This document shows, one piece after another, positions 45,004-55,946 of a stretch of DNA of 64,000 nucleotides; within the stretch, counting starts at the first letter, position 1; each line of letters starts with the position of its first letter. The notes under the pieces were generated by a model. That model did not search any database. It had not been told where the DNA came from and saw only the letters and a list, made by a program, of their open reading frames with translations. This DNA comes from Bradyrhizobium vignae (GTDB lineage: Bacteria > Pseudomonadota > Alphaproteobacteria > Rhizobiales > Xanthobacteraceae): assembly GCF_004114425.1 (NCBI RefSeq), contig NZ_RDQF01000001.1, positions 124,001-188,000 of the forward strand, read 5' to 3'. A program made the translations under genes and the position numbers.

Positions 45004-46239
45004 ATGGCGCGCCTGAAATTCGGAGCCTTCCTTGCCCCGCATCACCCGATCGGCGAGCATCCGATGCTGCAGTTCCGGCGCGATCTCGACCTGGTCGAGC
45101 AGCTGGATGCGCTCGGCTATGACGAGTTCTGGTGCGGCGAGCATCATTCCTCCGGCTGGGAGATGATCGCATCGCCCGAGATGTTCCTGGCCGCCGCCGG
45201 CGAGCGCACGAAGCGGATCAAGCTCGGCACCGGCGTGGTGTCGCTGCCCTATCACCATCCCTTCAACGTCGCCCAGCGCATGGTGCAGCTCGACCACATG
45301 ACCGGCGGCCGCGCCATCTTCGGCTCCGGTCCGGGCGCGCTGGCCTCCGATGCGCACACGCTCGGCATCGATCCGATGACCCAGCGCGACCGTCAGGACG
45401 AGGCGATCGGCATCATCCGCCGCCTCTTCAACGGCGAGCGCGTCACCGCCAAGAGCGACTGGTTCACGATGAACGATGCCGCGCTGCAGATCCTGCCCTT
45501 GCAGGAGGAGATGCCGTTCGTGGTGGCCTCGCAGATCTCGCCCTCCGGCATGACGCTGGCCGGCAAATACGGCATCGGCATCATCTCGCTGGGATCGATG
45601 ACCACACAAGGCCTGATGTCGCTGCAGCAGCAGTGGCAGTTCGCCGAAGATGCCGCCAAGAAGCATGGCACAAAGGTCGACCGCGCCGACTGGCGCGTGC
45701 TGCTGACCTGGCATATCGCCGAAACGCGTGAACAAGCCCGCCGTGAGGCCGGCGCCGGCCTGATGCGCTGGCACAACGAATATAATGTCGGCACGCTGCA
45801 GCGGCCGGGGCTCACCGCGTTCTCTTCGCCCGATGAAGCCGTGGACAAGACCGCGTTCGTCGAGGGCGCCGCGTCCACGATCGGCACGCCCGACGATCTC
45901 GTCAAAACCATCAAGAACGTGATGCAGGTCTCCGGCGGCGTCGGCGCCATCATCGGCTTCGTGCATGACTGGGCCAATCCGGAAGCCACGCGCCGCAGCT
46001 GGGACATGGTGGCGCGCTACGTCGTGCCAGAGATCAACGGCTATATCGACGGTCTTCGCAAGTCGCAGAAATTCGTGATCGAGAACCGCGCGATCTTCGA
46101 GCGTGCGGGTCAGGCGGTGATGGCCAAGATCATGGAGAACGAGAAGGCCGCCGAGGCGCTGAAGGTGACCGGCCCCGGCCGCGTCGCCATTCCCGCCGTC
46201 AACGCCCCGGATCTGCAGAAGGAAGCGGCAAAGCGGTAG
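45004..46239 (+). CDS. LLM-class flavin-dependent monooxygenase (limonene monooxygenase-like)
   Basis: This 411-residue TIM-barrel flavoprotein of the bacterial luciferase superfamily uses reduced flavin and oxygen. Visible parts are KFGAFLAPHHPIGEHPMLQ, YDEFWCGEHHSSGWEMIASPEMFLAAAGERTKRIKLGTGV and MTGGRAIFGSGPGALASDAHTLGID. A regulatory-type insertion is absent. The closest recollected relatives are LimB-like oxygenases, but the substrate is unknown. I chose ATG 45004; the preceding open stretch from 44785 carries a partial CTCTCCCC repeat. Confidence 0.87.
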   Translation: MARLKFGAFLAPHHPIGEHPMLQFRRDLDLVEQLDALGYDEFWCGEHHSSGWEMIASPEMFLAAAGERTKRIKLGTGVVSLPYHHPFNVAQRMVQLDHMTGGRAIFGSGPGALASDAHTLGIDPMTQRDRQDEAIGIIRRLFNGERVTAKSDWFTMNDAALQILPLQEEMPFVVASQISPSGMTLAGKYGIGIISLGSMTTQGLMSLQQQWQFAEDAAKKHGTKVDRADWRVLLTWHIAETREQARREAGAGLMRWHNEYNVGTLQRPGLTAFSSPDEAVDKTAFVEGAASTIGTPDDLVKTIKNVMQVSGGVGAIIGFVHDWANPEATRRSWDMVARYVVPEINGYIDGLRKSQKFVIENRAIFERAGQAVMAKIMENEKAAEALKVTGPGRVAIPAVNAPDLQKEAAKR

Positions 46240-46269
46240 GCAGCATGGCCGCCGGTTCGACAGAACGTC

Positions 46270-46467
46270 TTGGCGGCGTCTGAGCGAGCGCCTCGTCCTT
46301 CGAGACGACCGCTTCCAGCGGTCTCCTCTATGCAGGCGAAATGCTTCGCACGGCATTTCCTGGAGAATATCGAGGTGTCGCTCGCACCCGGCTACAAGCC
46401 GGACTGGCAGATGTGGCCGATCCCGAACCCGCGGGATGGGTTGCGGGTGACGGTGAGGGCGGTGTGA
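46270..46467 (+). pseudogene. Possible 3' remnant of a lost gene (cytochrome P450-like tail)
   Basis: The frame ends RHFLENIEVSLAPGYKP and then DWQMWPIPNPRDGLRVTVRAV, protein-like sequence in an otherwise non-coding 391-base gap. PRDGLRV-type endings are seen at the C-terminus of many cytochromes P450, but this identification is tentative. The preceding bases (about 46290-46330, CTTCGAGACGACCGCTTCCAGCGG) look like an interspersed repeat joined to the remnant. No body of the gene is present. Confidence 0.35.
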
Positions 46468-46473
46468 GCTTGC

Positions 46474-46619
46474 GTGTCCCGGACGCGCAAAGCGCGAGCC
46501 GGGACCCAGAATCTTGCGACAGGTTCGGCCTGGAGAGATGGGCCCCGGCTCTGCAGCGCATCGCTGAACTGGACGATGCTTCGCATCGCCAGGACAGCGC
46601 TGCGCCGCGTCCGGGGCAC
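46474..46619. repeat. Palindromic intergenic repeat (family B)
   Basis: It opens GTGTCCCGGACGCG and closes GCGTCCGGGGCAC, with GCGCGAGCCGGGACCCAG inside and a CTTCGCATCGCCAGG stretch near the right end. It follows the possible gene remnant and precedes the SDR gene. Together they fill the whole 46240-46630 gap. Confidence 0.68.
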
Positions 46620-46630
46620 GAGAGCGCCCC

Positions 46631-47470
46631 CTACGCCTCCTGATCGAACGCCTTGCGCAGCGCCACATAGCCCTGCTGCTGCTGGCTCCAGTTGCGGCCG
46701 CCGGTCATGGCGCCGTCGACGACGAGGTCGTGGCCGTTGACGAAACTGGATTCGTCGCTGGCCAGGAACACCGCGGCATGGGCGATGTCATCGGGAAGGC
46801 CGGCGCGCGGGATCGGCTGCGCGGTCTTGTAGACCTCGCGCATCACTGCCGGCGTCTTCTCCGCGGCGTCGGTCGAGAGCCCCAGCGCCTTGCCGAAGAT
46901 GCCGGTTGCGATCGCGCCGGGCGAGATCGAGTTGACGCGGACATTCGATTCACCGAGCTCCATCGCCACGCATTTGGTGAGATGGATCACCGCCGCCTTG
47001 GCCGCACTATAGACCATCGAGGACGAGAAGCCGGCGAGGCGGCCGGCGATGCTGCCATTGTTGATGATGCTGCCTGCCCCCTGCTTCCTCATGTAGGGAG
47101 CGGCGTGCTTCATGCCGAGCATGACGCTGCGCACCAGGGTCGCCATGGCCGCATCGAACCGCTCGACCTCAAGGCCCTCGATGCCGCCGGTCTGTGCCGG
47201 GCCGCCGGCATTGTTGAACAGGCAATCAATCCTGCCGAATTTCTCGACCGCGAGCGCGATCAGCGCCTGCATCTGCGCTTCGACCGTGACGTCGGTCTGG
47301 CGGAAGATGCAATTGGCCCCGAGCTGCTCCGCTAGCGCTTCGCCTTCCGGTACGCGCCGACCCGCGATCACAATTTTGGCACCTTCGGCAACGAAGACTT
47401 CCGCAGTGCGCAATCCGATCCCGCTCGTCGCCCCCGTAATCACCGCAACCTTGCCGTCCAGCCTGCCCAT
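46631..47470 (-). CDS. Short-chain dehydrogenase/reductase (SDR)
   Basis: This 279-residue NAD(P)-dependent oxidoreductase has the cofactor motif VITGATSGIGLRTAEVF (TGxxxGIG), the NNAG-type motif CLFNNAGG, the catalytic serine in NNGSIAGR, and Y and K in SMVYSAAKAAV. It ends VNGHDLVVDGAMTGGRNWS. An acidic or arginine residue after strand 2 (IAGRRVPEG) suggests NADP use. The substrate is not predictable. It is divergent from the HWE kinase gene. Confidence 0.9.
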   Translation of the reverse strand: MGRLDGKVAVITGATSGIGLRTAEVFVAEGAKIVIAGRRVPEGEALAEQLGANCIFRQTDVTVEAQMQALIALAVEKFGRIDCLFNNAGGPAQTGGIEGLEVERFDAAMATLVRSVMLGMKHAAPYMRKQGAGSIINNGSIAGRLAGFSSSMVYSAAKAAVIHLTKCVAMELGESNVRVNSISPGAIATGIFGKALGLSTDAAEKTPAVMREVYKTAQPIPRAGLPDDIAHAAVFLASDESSFVNGHDLVVDGAMTGGRNWSQQQQGYVALRKAFDQEA

Positions 47471-47625
47471 GGAATGTTCCTTTTTTCGAGCGATTTGATG
47501 CCAAATGGCGAATGTCGGCCGCCGCCCTCACCGCAGCGGCCACTATCCCTGCCCGCTTCCGCCAAGGCAAGCTATGCTCCTGCGGGCGGCATGCGTAACA
47601 TCCTCACCGGCCGCTCGCTTTTCGA

Positions 47626-48615
47626 ATGCCTACCACAACCGGGCTGCGTATGAGGAAGCTGATCGACGAGTTCCGCAAGGCCTGGCAGGGCGCCGCGCCG
47701 CCCTCGCTCGGCCTGAGCATCTCGTTTGCGGTGATCTGCCTGCTGGGCGCGACCCTCATCCGCTGGGGTCTCGCTCAGATTCGCCCCGACATCTACTTCA
47801 CGCCGTACTTCCCCGCCGTGTTCTTTGCCGCTGCCCTGGGCGGATTTCGGATCGGCATCGTGACGGCGTTGGTCGGCGGCGTGCTCGGCGTCGTCCTGAA
47901 TTTCGGCGACGCTATTGCCGATCGCGCGCGATTTGCGCTGCTGGCGCTTTACTGGGTCGTCTGCGCGATCACCATCTGGGGTGTCGAGCACTATCGCATC
48001 ATGCTGGCGGACCAGCGCCGGATCTCCAAGCGCCTGATCGAGGAAGAAGATTATCGCAAGCTGCTGGTCGACGAGCTCCAGCACCGGCTGAAGAACAAGC
48101 TGTCGACAGTGCATGCCGTGTTGCACCAGGTGCTGCACGACCAGCCGCAGGTGTGGACCCGGATTGATCCCCGGCTGCGCTCGCTGGCCGCGACCGACGA
48201 TCTGATCTCGCGGATCGACAAGGGGGGCTGCGATATCCGCGACCTCTTGATCTCCGAGCTCGGGCCCTATGGCCATGTCCGATTCACTCTCAATGGTGAG
48301 CGGCTGTTCCTGCCGCCGAAGCTCGCGGTCACGCTGTCATTGATGTTTCACGAGCTCGCGACCAATGCAGGCAAGTACGGCGCATTCTCCGCACCGCGCG
48401 GTCTGCTGCAGGTGTCTTGGACCATCAACGACGACCGCCTCACCATCACCTGGGACGAAACCGAGGGGCCGAGCGTGGACAAGGTGTCCGAGCCCGGCTT
48501 CGGCACCAAGCTGCTGAAATCGGCACTGTCGGCCTTCGATGGCAGGACCGAGATCTCGTATCTCAAGTCGGGGCTGCATTGCATCATGCAATGCCGCATC
48601 CCCAAGAGCGGCTAG
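47626..48615 (+). CDS. HWE-family sensor histidine kinase, membrane-bound
   Basis: This 329-residue protein has three or four N-terminal membrane helices (about residues 25-125: FAVICLLGATLIRWGL, FFAAALGGFRIGIVTAL, LALYWVVCAITIWGV). The HWE phospho-acceptor box is LVDELQHRLKNKLSTVHAVLHQ, and the ATPase N-box FHELATNAGKYGAFS and GFGTKLL are diagnostic for the family. The signal is unknown and no response-regulator gene is adjacent. An in-frame ATG at residue 9 is an alternative start. Confidence 0.88.
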   Translation: MPTTTGLRMRKLIDEFRKAWQGAAPPSLGLSISFAVICLLGATLIRWGLAQIRPDIYFTPYFPAVFFAAALGGFRIGIVTALVGGVLGVVLNFGDAIADRARFALLALYWVVCAITIWGVEHYRIMLADQRRISKRLIEEEDYRKLLVDELQHRLKNKLSTVHAVLHQVLHDQPQVWTRIDPRLRSLAATDDLISRIDKGGCDIRDLLISELGPYGHVRFTLNGERLFLPPKLAVTLSLMFHELATNAGKYGAFSAPRGLLQVSWTINDDRLTITWDETEGPSVDKVSEPGFGTKLLKSALSAFDGRTEISYLKSGLHCIMQCRIPKSG

Positions 48616-48638
48616 CCGACAGCAAGACTCGGTCGGAT

Positions 48639-48663
48639 CACCTCTCGCCGGCGGGGAGAGGTG
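48639..48663. repeat. Truncated family A repeat
   Basis: CACCTCTCGCC and GGCGGGGAGAGGTG form one short hairpin, the outer arm of family A without its inner blocks. The rest of the 297-base gap (48616-48912) holds no gene that I can see. The TTGACC at about 48759 and the AT-rich TTAACCAAACTTAAG at about 48843 are promoter-like for the next gene. Confidence 0.5.
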
Positions 48664-48912
48664 ACCCTCCGGCGCGCGCATCGATTCAAACAAGGCTGAT
48701 CGCGCATCCAAAGCGAAAGCGAGCCCGCGCACTGCGCGCGCGGTTTCGCATGCGTCGTTGACCCTCTGTTAATGACGATCGTCGGCGCGCGTCGCATCGT
48801 CGCAAGTTTTCTCCAAAACACCCCCGTATTTCTCCCGACCCCTTAACCAAACTTAAGAGGGAACCGCGCAAGATCGCGGCCATTGCAAAGGCGCGCTGAA
48901 ACAACAAGATTC

Positions 48913-50658
48913 ATGACTTCTATGAACGACAATAGATATTCCGGCGCGACTGAAGCCGAGCTCGGTTTTCTCAAGGAAATCGTTAGAATGCTGCCGGCCG
49001 GCCTCACCGTGCAGGACGCGCATGGCGAGCTTCTGCTGGTCAACGACGCAGCTGCTGCCCAGCTCGGCATGGACGGCAGCCGTCCCTCACCCGATCTGGC
49101 GCCGCGCCGCGAAGCCTGCCGCAAGGCGCTCAGCGCCGGCCAGCCGGTCGTCACCGAGGAAGCGCTTCACGACGGCGCGGCGCGCCAGGTGCTGCTCACG
49201 ATCCATCGTCCCGTTCGGCTCGCCGGACGCGAGCTCCTGATCTCGGCGTCGTCCGACATCACCGAGCAGAAGAATTTCGAGGACCAGCTGTTCCGCTCCG
49301 CCTATTTCGACGAGCTGACCGGCCTGCCCTCGCGGCGCGTGATCGAGCATCGCGCCAACAGCCTGCTCGCGCGCGATCGCGGCGACGAGCGCTTTGCACT
49401 GGCCTTTCTCGACGTCGACAATTTCAAGCACATCAACGACTATTACGGTCACGCCGTGGGCGACGCGCTGCTGGTCGAGCTGTCGAAGCGGCTCGGGCGC
49501 GACCTGCGCGATTCGGACATGCTGTCGCGCATCTCCGGCGACGAATTCCTGCTGCTGCTCTCGCCGATCCAGAGCCAGGAGGAAGTCGCCGAATTCATGC
49601 AATCGACGCTGAAGCGGCTGACCGCGCCGTTCTTCATCGATCATTCGGAAGTCTTCGCCTCGACCTCGGTCGGCATCAGCCTCTATCCCGAGCATGGACG
49701 AAGCTTCGAGACGCTGCGGCAGAACGCCGACATCGCGATGTACCGCATCAAGAACAACGGCAAGGGACTGGCCGCCTTCTTCGACGCCAGCATGGAACGC
49801 GAGGCGCAGGCGCGGATGAAGGTCGAGCAGTCGCTGCGGCTCGCCATCCTGGAAAAGCGCTTCTGCTGCGCCTTCCAGTCCAAGGTCGACATCCGCACAC
49901 AGGCCGTGAAGGGCATCGAGGCACTGGTACGCCTGCGCGACGACGAAGGCGTGATCCAGGCGCCGGGCTCGTTCATCAGCCTCGCCGGCGAGCTCGGCCT
50001 CATCGACGAGCTGACCCATCTCGTGCTCGCCGAGATCGTCAAATCGATCGACCTGATCAACGACACGTTCGGCGCGGAAGCGACCATCAGCATCAACGTC
50101 GCCGCCGAGCAGGCCGGCAATCCCGAGTTCATGCGCAGCTTTGCGCAGGCGCTGGACGACACCGGCTTTCCCCATCGCTTCATGATCGAGGTGACGGAAA
50201 ATGCCTTCGTCGCCAAGAATCATTTTCAGGCCGAGATCCTGCCGATGTTCCGCAAACTCGGTGTCGGCATCTCCATCGACGATTTCGGCACCGGCTATTC
50301 CTCGCTTTCGGCGCTGGCCGACATCACGGCCGACGAGATCAAGATCGACCGCTCCTTCATCACCGACATCCATAAGCGCCCGCGCAGCCAGGGCATTCTG
50401 CGCGCGATCGAATCCTTGAGCGAAGCGCTCGGCATGACGGTGATCGCCGAAGGCCTCGAATCCTACGAGGAGCTGGCTTATCTGCAGGCCGCGACCAACA
50501 TCCGCTTCGCGCAGGGCTATTACTTCTCGCGGCCGATCTTTCTGGAGGAGCTGAAGCTGGCAACGACCGTCTCCAGTGAGGCGCGGATCAGCGTGGCGAG
50601 CCGGCCGATGCAACAGAATCGCCAGGGCTATTCGCGGGCGAGCGGGTATCGGCGGTAG
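48913..50658 (+). CDS. PAS-GGDEF-EAL cyclic-di-GMP turnover protein
   Basis: This soluble protein of 581 residues has no membrane segments. An N-terminal PAS sensor (FLKEIVRMLPAGLTVQDAHGELLLVN) leads into GGDEF with YFDELTGLPSRRVIEHR and the active-site variant SGDEF at about residue 208. The EAL domain has EAL at about 336 (KGIEALVRLRDDEG) plus the DDFGTGYSSLSALADI and EGLES motifs. SGDEF variants can still make c-di-GMP, and the EAL signature looks complete, so it may act both ways. ATG 48922 is an alternative start. Confidence 0.9.
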   Translation: MTSMNDNRYSGATEAELGFLKEIVRMLPAGLTVQDAHGELLLVNDAAAAQLGMDGSRPSPDLAPRREACRKALSAGQPVVTEEALHDGAARQVLLTIHRPVRLAGRELLISASSDITEQKNFEDQLFRSAYFDELTGLPSRRVIEHRANSLLARDRGDERFALAFLDVDNFKHINDYYGHAVGDALLVELSKRLGRDLRDSDMLSRISGDEFLLLLSPIQSQEEVAEFMQSTLKRLTAPFFIDHSEVFASTSVGISLYPEHGRSFETLRQNADIAMYRIKNNGKGLAAFFDASMEREAQARMKVEQSLRLAILEKRFCCAFQSKVDIRTQAVKGIEALVRLRDDEGVIQAPGSFISLAGELGLIDELTHLVLAEIVKSIDLINDTFGAEATISINVAAEQAGNPEFMRSFAQALDDTGFPHRFMIEVTENAFVAKNHFQAEILPMFRKLGVGISIDDFGTGYSSLSALADITADEIKIDRSFITDIHKRPRSQGILRAIESLSEALGMTVIAEGLESYEELAYLQAATNIRFAQGYYFSRPIFLEELKLATTVSSEARISVASRPMQQNRQGYSRASGYRR

Positions 50659-50752
50659 GGGCAGTGGCGGCGGCCCGAATTCTCCAATCAAATCCCCTTT
50701 GAAATTGCTGGTCTTTTGCTAATAAGCAGCCAGGCTTCCCGCGAGGTACGTC

Positions 50753-52189
<1,437 letters not shown>

Positions 52190-52205
52190 ATTTCGAGACT
52201 GGGCA

Positions 52206-52230
52206 TGTCCGGAGTCTCGGATTCCTGACA
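52206..52230. promoter_or_regulatory. Candidate upstream activator site (dyad)
   Basis: TGTCCGGA (52206-52213) and TCCTGACA (52223-52230) form an 8-bp inverted repeat with a single mismatch and a 9-base centre. It ends 77 bases before the -24 element, a normal distance for an enhancer-binding protein. The neighbouring activator's Fis HTH dimer is the likely ligand. Confidence 0.5.
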
Positions 52231-52307
52231 CGCGGCCTGGCCGCGCTTTCCTGATGCCTTCGCTGAATCTGCTGGGTTTTCAGCCATCTGCGCAAGCCTG
52301 CGGCAAC

Positions 52308-52322
52308 TGGCGCGGAGCTTGC
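52308..52322 (+). promoter_or_regulatory. Sigma-54 (-24/-12) promoter of the transporter gene
   Basis: TGGCGCGGAGCTTGC fits the TGGCACG-N4-TTGC consensus, with GG and GC exactly ten bases apart. It lies about 65 bases before the start codon of the MHS transporter gene and just downstream of the sigma-54 activator gene. Confidence 0.65.
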
Positions 52323-52386
52323 TCTTCGCTTTTGCACAATGACGCATGCTGCACATGCGCATTCGAAAACCAAGGGAGGACGCAAG

Positions 52387-53697
52387 ATGAGCGAAGCGAT
52401 CTCGGTCCATCAGCTTCAGGCGAAAAACCCGTCGCACGTCACGGTCGCCACCGCGAGCCTGATCGGCACGGCCATCGAGTGGTACGACTTTTTCCTCTAC
52501 GGCACCGCCGCCGCGTTGATCTTCAACAAGCTGTTCTTTCCGACCTTCGACCCGATGATGGGAACCCTGCTGGCCTTCGCGACCTACGCGCTCGGCTTCG
52601 TCGCGCGCCCGCTCGGCGGCGTCGTGTTCGGGCACTACGGCGACAAGATCGGCCGCAAGACCATGCTCTATCTGACGCTGCTGATCATGGGCGCGGCGAC
52701 CGCGGCGATCGGCTTTCTGCCGACCTACGAGACCGCCGGCATCTGGGCCGCGATCCTGCTGGTGACGTGCCGGCTGATCCAAGGCTTCGGCCTTGGCGGC
52801 GAATGGGGCGGCGCGGTGCTGATGGCGGTCGAGCATGCACCCTCAGACAAGAAAGGTTTCTACGGCAGCTGGCCGCAACTCGGGGCGCCGCTCGGCCTCG
52901 TGCTCGGCACGCTGGTGTTCTCCGTGGTATCGGCGATGCTGACTGACGCCCAGCTCTATGCCTGGGGCTGGCGTATCCCGTTTCTGTTCTCGATCGCGCT
53001 GGTGCTAGTCGGCCTGTGGATCCGCTTCACCATCGCGGAGTCGCCGGAGTTCCAGAAGGTCAAGGACACCAAGCAGGAAGTGAAGATGCCGATCCTCGAG
53101 GCGATCAGGATGTATCCCAAGAACATCCTGCTCGCGATGGGCGCGCGCTTCGCCGAGAACGGCTTCTTCTACATCTACGCGACATTCGTGCTCGCCTATG
53201 CCACGCAATCGCTCGGCATGAACAAGCAGGACATGCTCAACGGCGTGCTGATCGGCGCGGCGATCGAGACCGTCACCATCCCCGCCTTCGGCGCGCTCTC
53301 CGACCGGCTCGGGCGGCGGCCGATCTACATCTTCGGCGCGGTGTTCTCGGCGCTGATGTCGTTCCCGCTGTTCATGCTGCTCGCGACCAGGAACCCGCAA
53401 TACGCCTGGATCGCGATCGTGCTGGGCCTTGCCGTCGGTCATGCCGCGATGTACGGGCCGCAAGCGAGCTTCCTGTCGGAGCTGTTCGGCACCAAGGTGC
53501 GCTATAGCGGCGTCTCGCTCGGCTACAACCTCGCCTCGATCTTCGCCGGCGCGCTGTCGCCGCTGATCGCGACGGGATTGATGACGGCCTATGCGCCGGC
53601 GACCTGGCCGATCTCGCTCTACATGATCGCGCTGGCGCTGATCACCGTGGTCTCGGTCTATTTCGCCACCGAAACGCGCAAGATAGCGCAGTCCTGA
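52387..53697 (+). CDS. MFS transporter, metabolite:H+ symporter (MHS) family
   Basis: This 436-residue inner-membrane symporter has 12 predicted helices. Family features are [48 protein letters not shown] (motif A) and [18 protein letters not shown]. These match ShiA/ProP/KgtP-like carriers of organic acids. AGGGAGG precedes ATG 52387. The sigma-54 promoter and activator upstream and the CoA-transferase downstream suggest uptake of a small carboxylate. Confidence 0.92.
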   Translation: MSEAISVHQLQAKNPSHVTVATASLIGTAIEWYDFFLYGTAAALIFNKLFFPTFDPMMGTLLAFATYALGFVARPLGGVVFGHYGDKIGRKTMLYLTLLIMGAATAAIGFLPTYETAGIWAAILLVTCRLIQGFGLGGEWGGAVLMAVEHAPSDKKGFYGSWPQLGAPLGLVLGTLVFSVVSAMLTDAQLYAWGWRIPFLFSIALVLVGLWIRFTIAESPEFQKVKDTKQEVKMPILEAIRMYPKNILLAMGARFAENGFFYIYATFVLAYATQSLGMNKQDMLNGVLIGAAIETVTIPAFGALSDRLGRRPIYIFGAVFSALMSFPLFMLLATRNPQYAWIAIVLGLAVGHAAMYGPQASFLSELFGTKVRYSGVSLGYNLASIFAGALSPLIATGLMTAYAPATWPISLYMIALALITVVSVYFATETRKIAQS

Positions 53698-53807
53698 ATG
53701 TCTTCATGTTGCCTCTTGTGTCGCGAGGAGCAACCTGTTCCGGGGCTGCTCTTCGCGATAAGATCAAGCATAACAAGGCATACGGTCCAGGGAGCGGGAG
53801 GAACGCC

Positions 53808-55841
53808 GTGAGCCACCATCCAGCCCTGCCTTATTTGCGCAATTCCGAGAAGGGCAAGGTCGTCTCGGCGACCGAAGCCGTCATGCTGATCCGCGACGGC
53901 GACACGGTGGCGACCGGCGGCTTCGTCGGCATCGGCTTTGCCGAGGAGCTCGCGATCGCGCTGGAGGAGCTCTATCTGTCGCAGGAGGGCGATGCGCCCT
54001 ATACGCAGGGCAAACCGCGCAATCTGACGCTGGTCTATGCGGCCGGACAAGGCGACGGCAAGCAGCGCGGCCTCAACCATTTCGCGCATGAAGGGCTGGT
54101 CCGGCGCGTGATCGGCGGGCATTGGGGCCTTGCGCCGAAATTGCAGCAGCTCGCGATCGCGAACCAGATCGAGGCCTATAACCTGCCGCAGGGCGTGATC
54201 ACGCATCTGTTCCGCGACATCGCCGCGCACCGGCCCGGCCACATCACCCGCGTTGGCATGGGCACCTTCGTCGATCCCCGGCACGGCGGCGGCAAGCTGA
54301 ACGCGCGCACCACCGAGGACATGGTGGAGCTGATCACGCTGCGCGGCGAGGAGTGCCTGCTCTACAAGACGTTTCCGATTCAGGTCGGGATCATTCGCGC
54401 CACCACGGGCGATCCCGACGGCAATCTCACCATGGAGAAGGAGGCGCTGACGCTGGAAGCGCTCGCCATCGCCATGGCGGCGCACAATTCCGGCGGCATT
54501 GTCATCGCCCAGGTCGAGCGCGTCGCCGAGAGCGGCAGCCTCAATCCGCGCCAGGTCAAGATTCCCGGCATTCTCGTCGACTGCGTCGTGGTGGCGAAGC
54601 CCGAGAACCATTGGCAGACCTTCGGCACCCAATATAACCCGGCGTATTCGAGCGAGATCCGCGTCCGCGCCGCCTCTCTGCCGGTGATGCCGGTCAGCGA
54701 GCGCAAGATCATCGCCCGCCGCGCCGCCCTCGAGCTCAAGGCCAACAGCGTCGTCAATCTCGGCATCGGCATGCCCGAGGGCATCGCTTCGGTCGCCAAT
54801 GAAGAGCGGATCATCGACCTCATCACGCTGACGGCGGAGCCGGGCGTGATCGGCGGCATCCCGGCGAGCGGCATCGATTTCGGCGCCGCGATCAACACGC
54901 AGGCGGTGATCGACCAGCCCTATCAGTTCGACTTCTATGACGGCGGCGGTCTGGATGCCGCTTTCCTCGGTCTTGCCCAGGTCGACCGCGCCGGCAATCT
55001 CAACGTCAGCAAGTTCGGACCGAAGCTCGCAGGTGCCGGCGGCTTCATCAACATCAGCCAGAACGCCAAGGAGGTCGTCTTCGTCGGCACGTTCGGTGCG
55101 GGCAAGCAGCGCATTGCGGTGAACGACGGCAAGCTCGTCATCCTCGACGAAGCCAAGTCGCGCAAGTTCGTGGACAGCGTCGAGCACGTCACCTTCAGCG
55201 GCCCGTTCGCCGCGGCGCGCAAGCAACGCACGCTGTACGTCACCGAGCGCTGCGTGTTCGAACTGCGGCCCGACGGGCTAGAGCTCACCGAAATCGCGCC
55301 CGGCATCGACATCGAGCGCGACATCCTGCGCCTGATGGATTTCAAGCCGCTGATCCCACGCGACCCGGCGCTGATGGACGCGCGCATCTTCGGCGAGGGT
55401 CTCATGGAGCTGCGCGAACGCCTGCTCACCATCCCGCTCGACCAGCGCTTCACACTGGACGAGCAGCAGGACCTGTTCTTCGTCAACCTCGAACGCTATC
55501 CGCTACGCAGCAAGGCCGAGATCGACACCATCGCCGCCATCGTCGAGGCCCGCCTGGCGCCGCTCGGGCGCCGCGTCTATGCCATCGTCAATTATGACAA
55601 CTTCTCGATCCTGCCGGAGCTGATGGACGATTATTCGGCCATGGTCCGCAGCCTCGTCGACCGCTTCTATTCCGGCGTGTCGCGCTACACCACGTCGGGC
55701 TTCCTGCGCATCAAGCTTGGCGAAGCCCTGGAGAGGCGCGGCGTCGCGCCGCATATCTTCGAGAGCGCGGAGGAGGCGCAGTCGGACTGGCGCCAAGTCG
55801 AGGCCGGCGATTCGGGGACAGCGGGCCAAGCCCAAAAATGA
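53808..55841 (+). CDS. Fused type I acyl-CoA:carboxylate CoA-transferase with C-terminal extension
   Basis: This 677-residue protein has fused alpha- and beta-like halves as in YdiF/propionate CoA-transferase. The first half includes [21 protein letters not shown]. The second half has the catalytic glutamate in [14 protein letters not shown] (ExGxxGG) and [16 protein letters not shown]. It moves CoA between short-chain acids. About 130 residues beyond the usual end ([39 protein letters not shown]) form an extra domain, perhaps STAS-like. I chose GTG 53808 with GGGAGG just upstream. It follows the MHS transporter gene by 110 bases. Confidence 0.88.
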   Translation: MSHHPALPYLRNSEKGKVVSATEAVMLIRDGDTVATGGFVGIGFAEELAIALEELYLSQEGDAPYTQGKPRNLTLVYAAGQGDGKQRGLNHFAHEGLVRRVIGGHWGLAPKLQQLAIANQIEAYNLPQGVITHLFRDIAAHRPGHITRVGMGTFVDPRHGGGKLNARTTEDMVELITLRGEECLLYKTFPIQVGIIRATTGDPDGNLTMEKEALTLEALAIAMAAHNSGGIVIAQVERVAESGSLNPRQVKIPGILVDCVVVAKPENHWQTFGTQYNPAYSSEIRVRAASLPVMPVSERKIIARRAALELKANSVVNLGIGMPEGIASVANEERIIDLITLTAEPGVIGGIPASGIDFGAAINTQAVIDQPYQFDFYDGGGLDAAFLGLAQVDRAGNLNVSKFGPKLAGAGGFINISQNAKEVVFVGTFGAGKQRIAVNDGKLVILDEAKSRKFVDSVEHVTFSGPFAAARKQRTLYVTERCVFELRPDGLELTEIAPGIDIERDILRLMDFKPLIPRDPALMDARIFGEGLMELRERLLTIPLDQRFTLDEQQDLFFVNLERYPLRSKAEIDTIAAIVEARLAPLGRRVYAIVNYDNFSILPELMDDYSAMVRSLVDRFYSGVSRYTTSGFLRIKLGEALERRGVAPHIFESAEEAQSDWRQVEAGDSGTAGQAQK

Positions 55842-55946
55842 TGCATGCTCACGCGCCGGCGCGCTTCGCCGGAAGGTTTAATTGCAATGTTCGTAACGTT
55901 GTGCAAATCGCTGTTGCCGAGAAACTTTGAATCAGGAGGGACCATC

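Noticed and set aside
48759-48912. Possible promoter or riboswitch in the spacer before the PAS-GGDEF-EAL gene.
   Set aside because: TTGACC and AT-rich patches exist, but I could not find a -10 at proper spacing or any known riboswitch core, so no separate feature is claimed.
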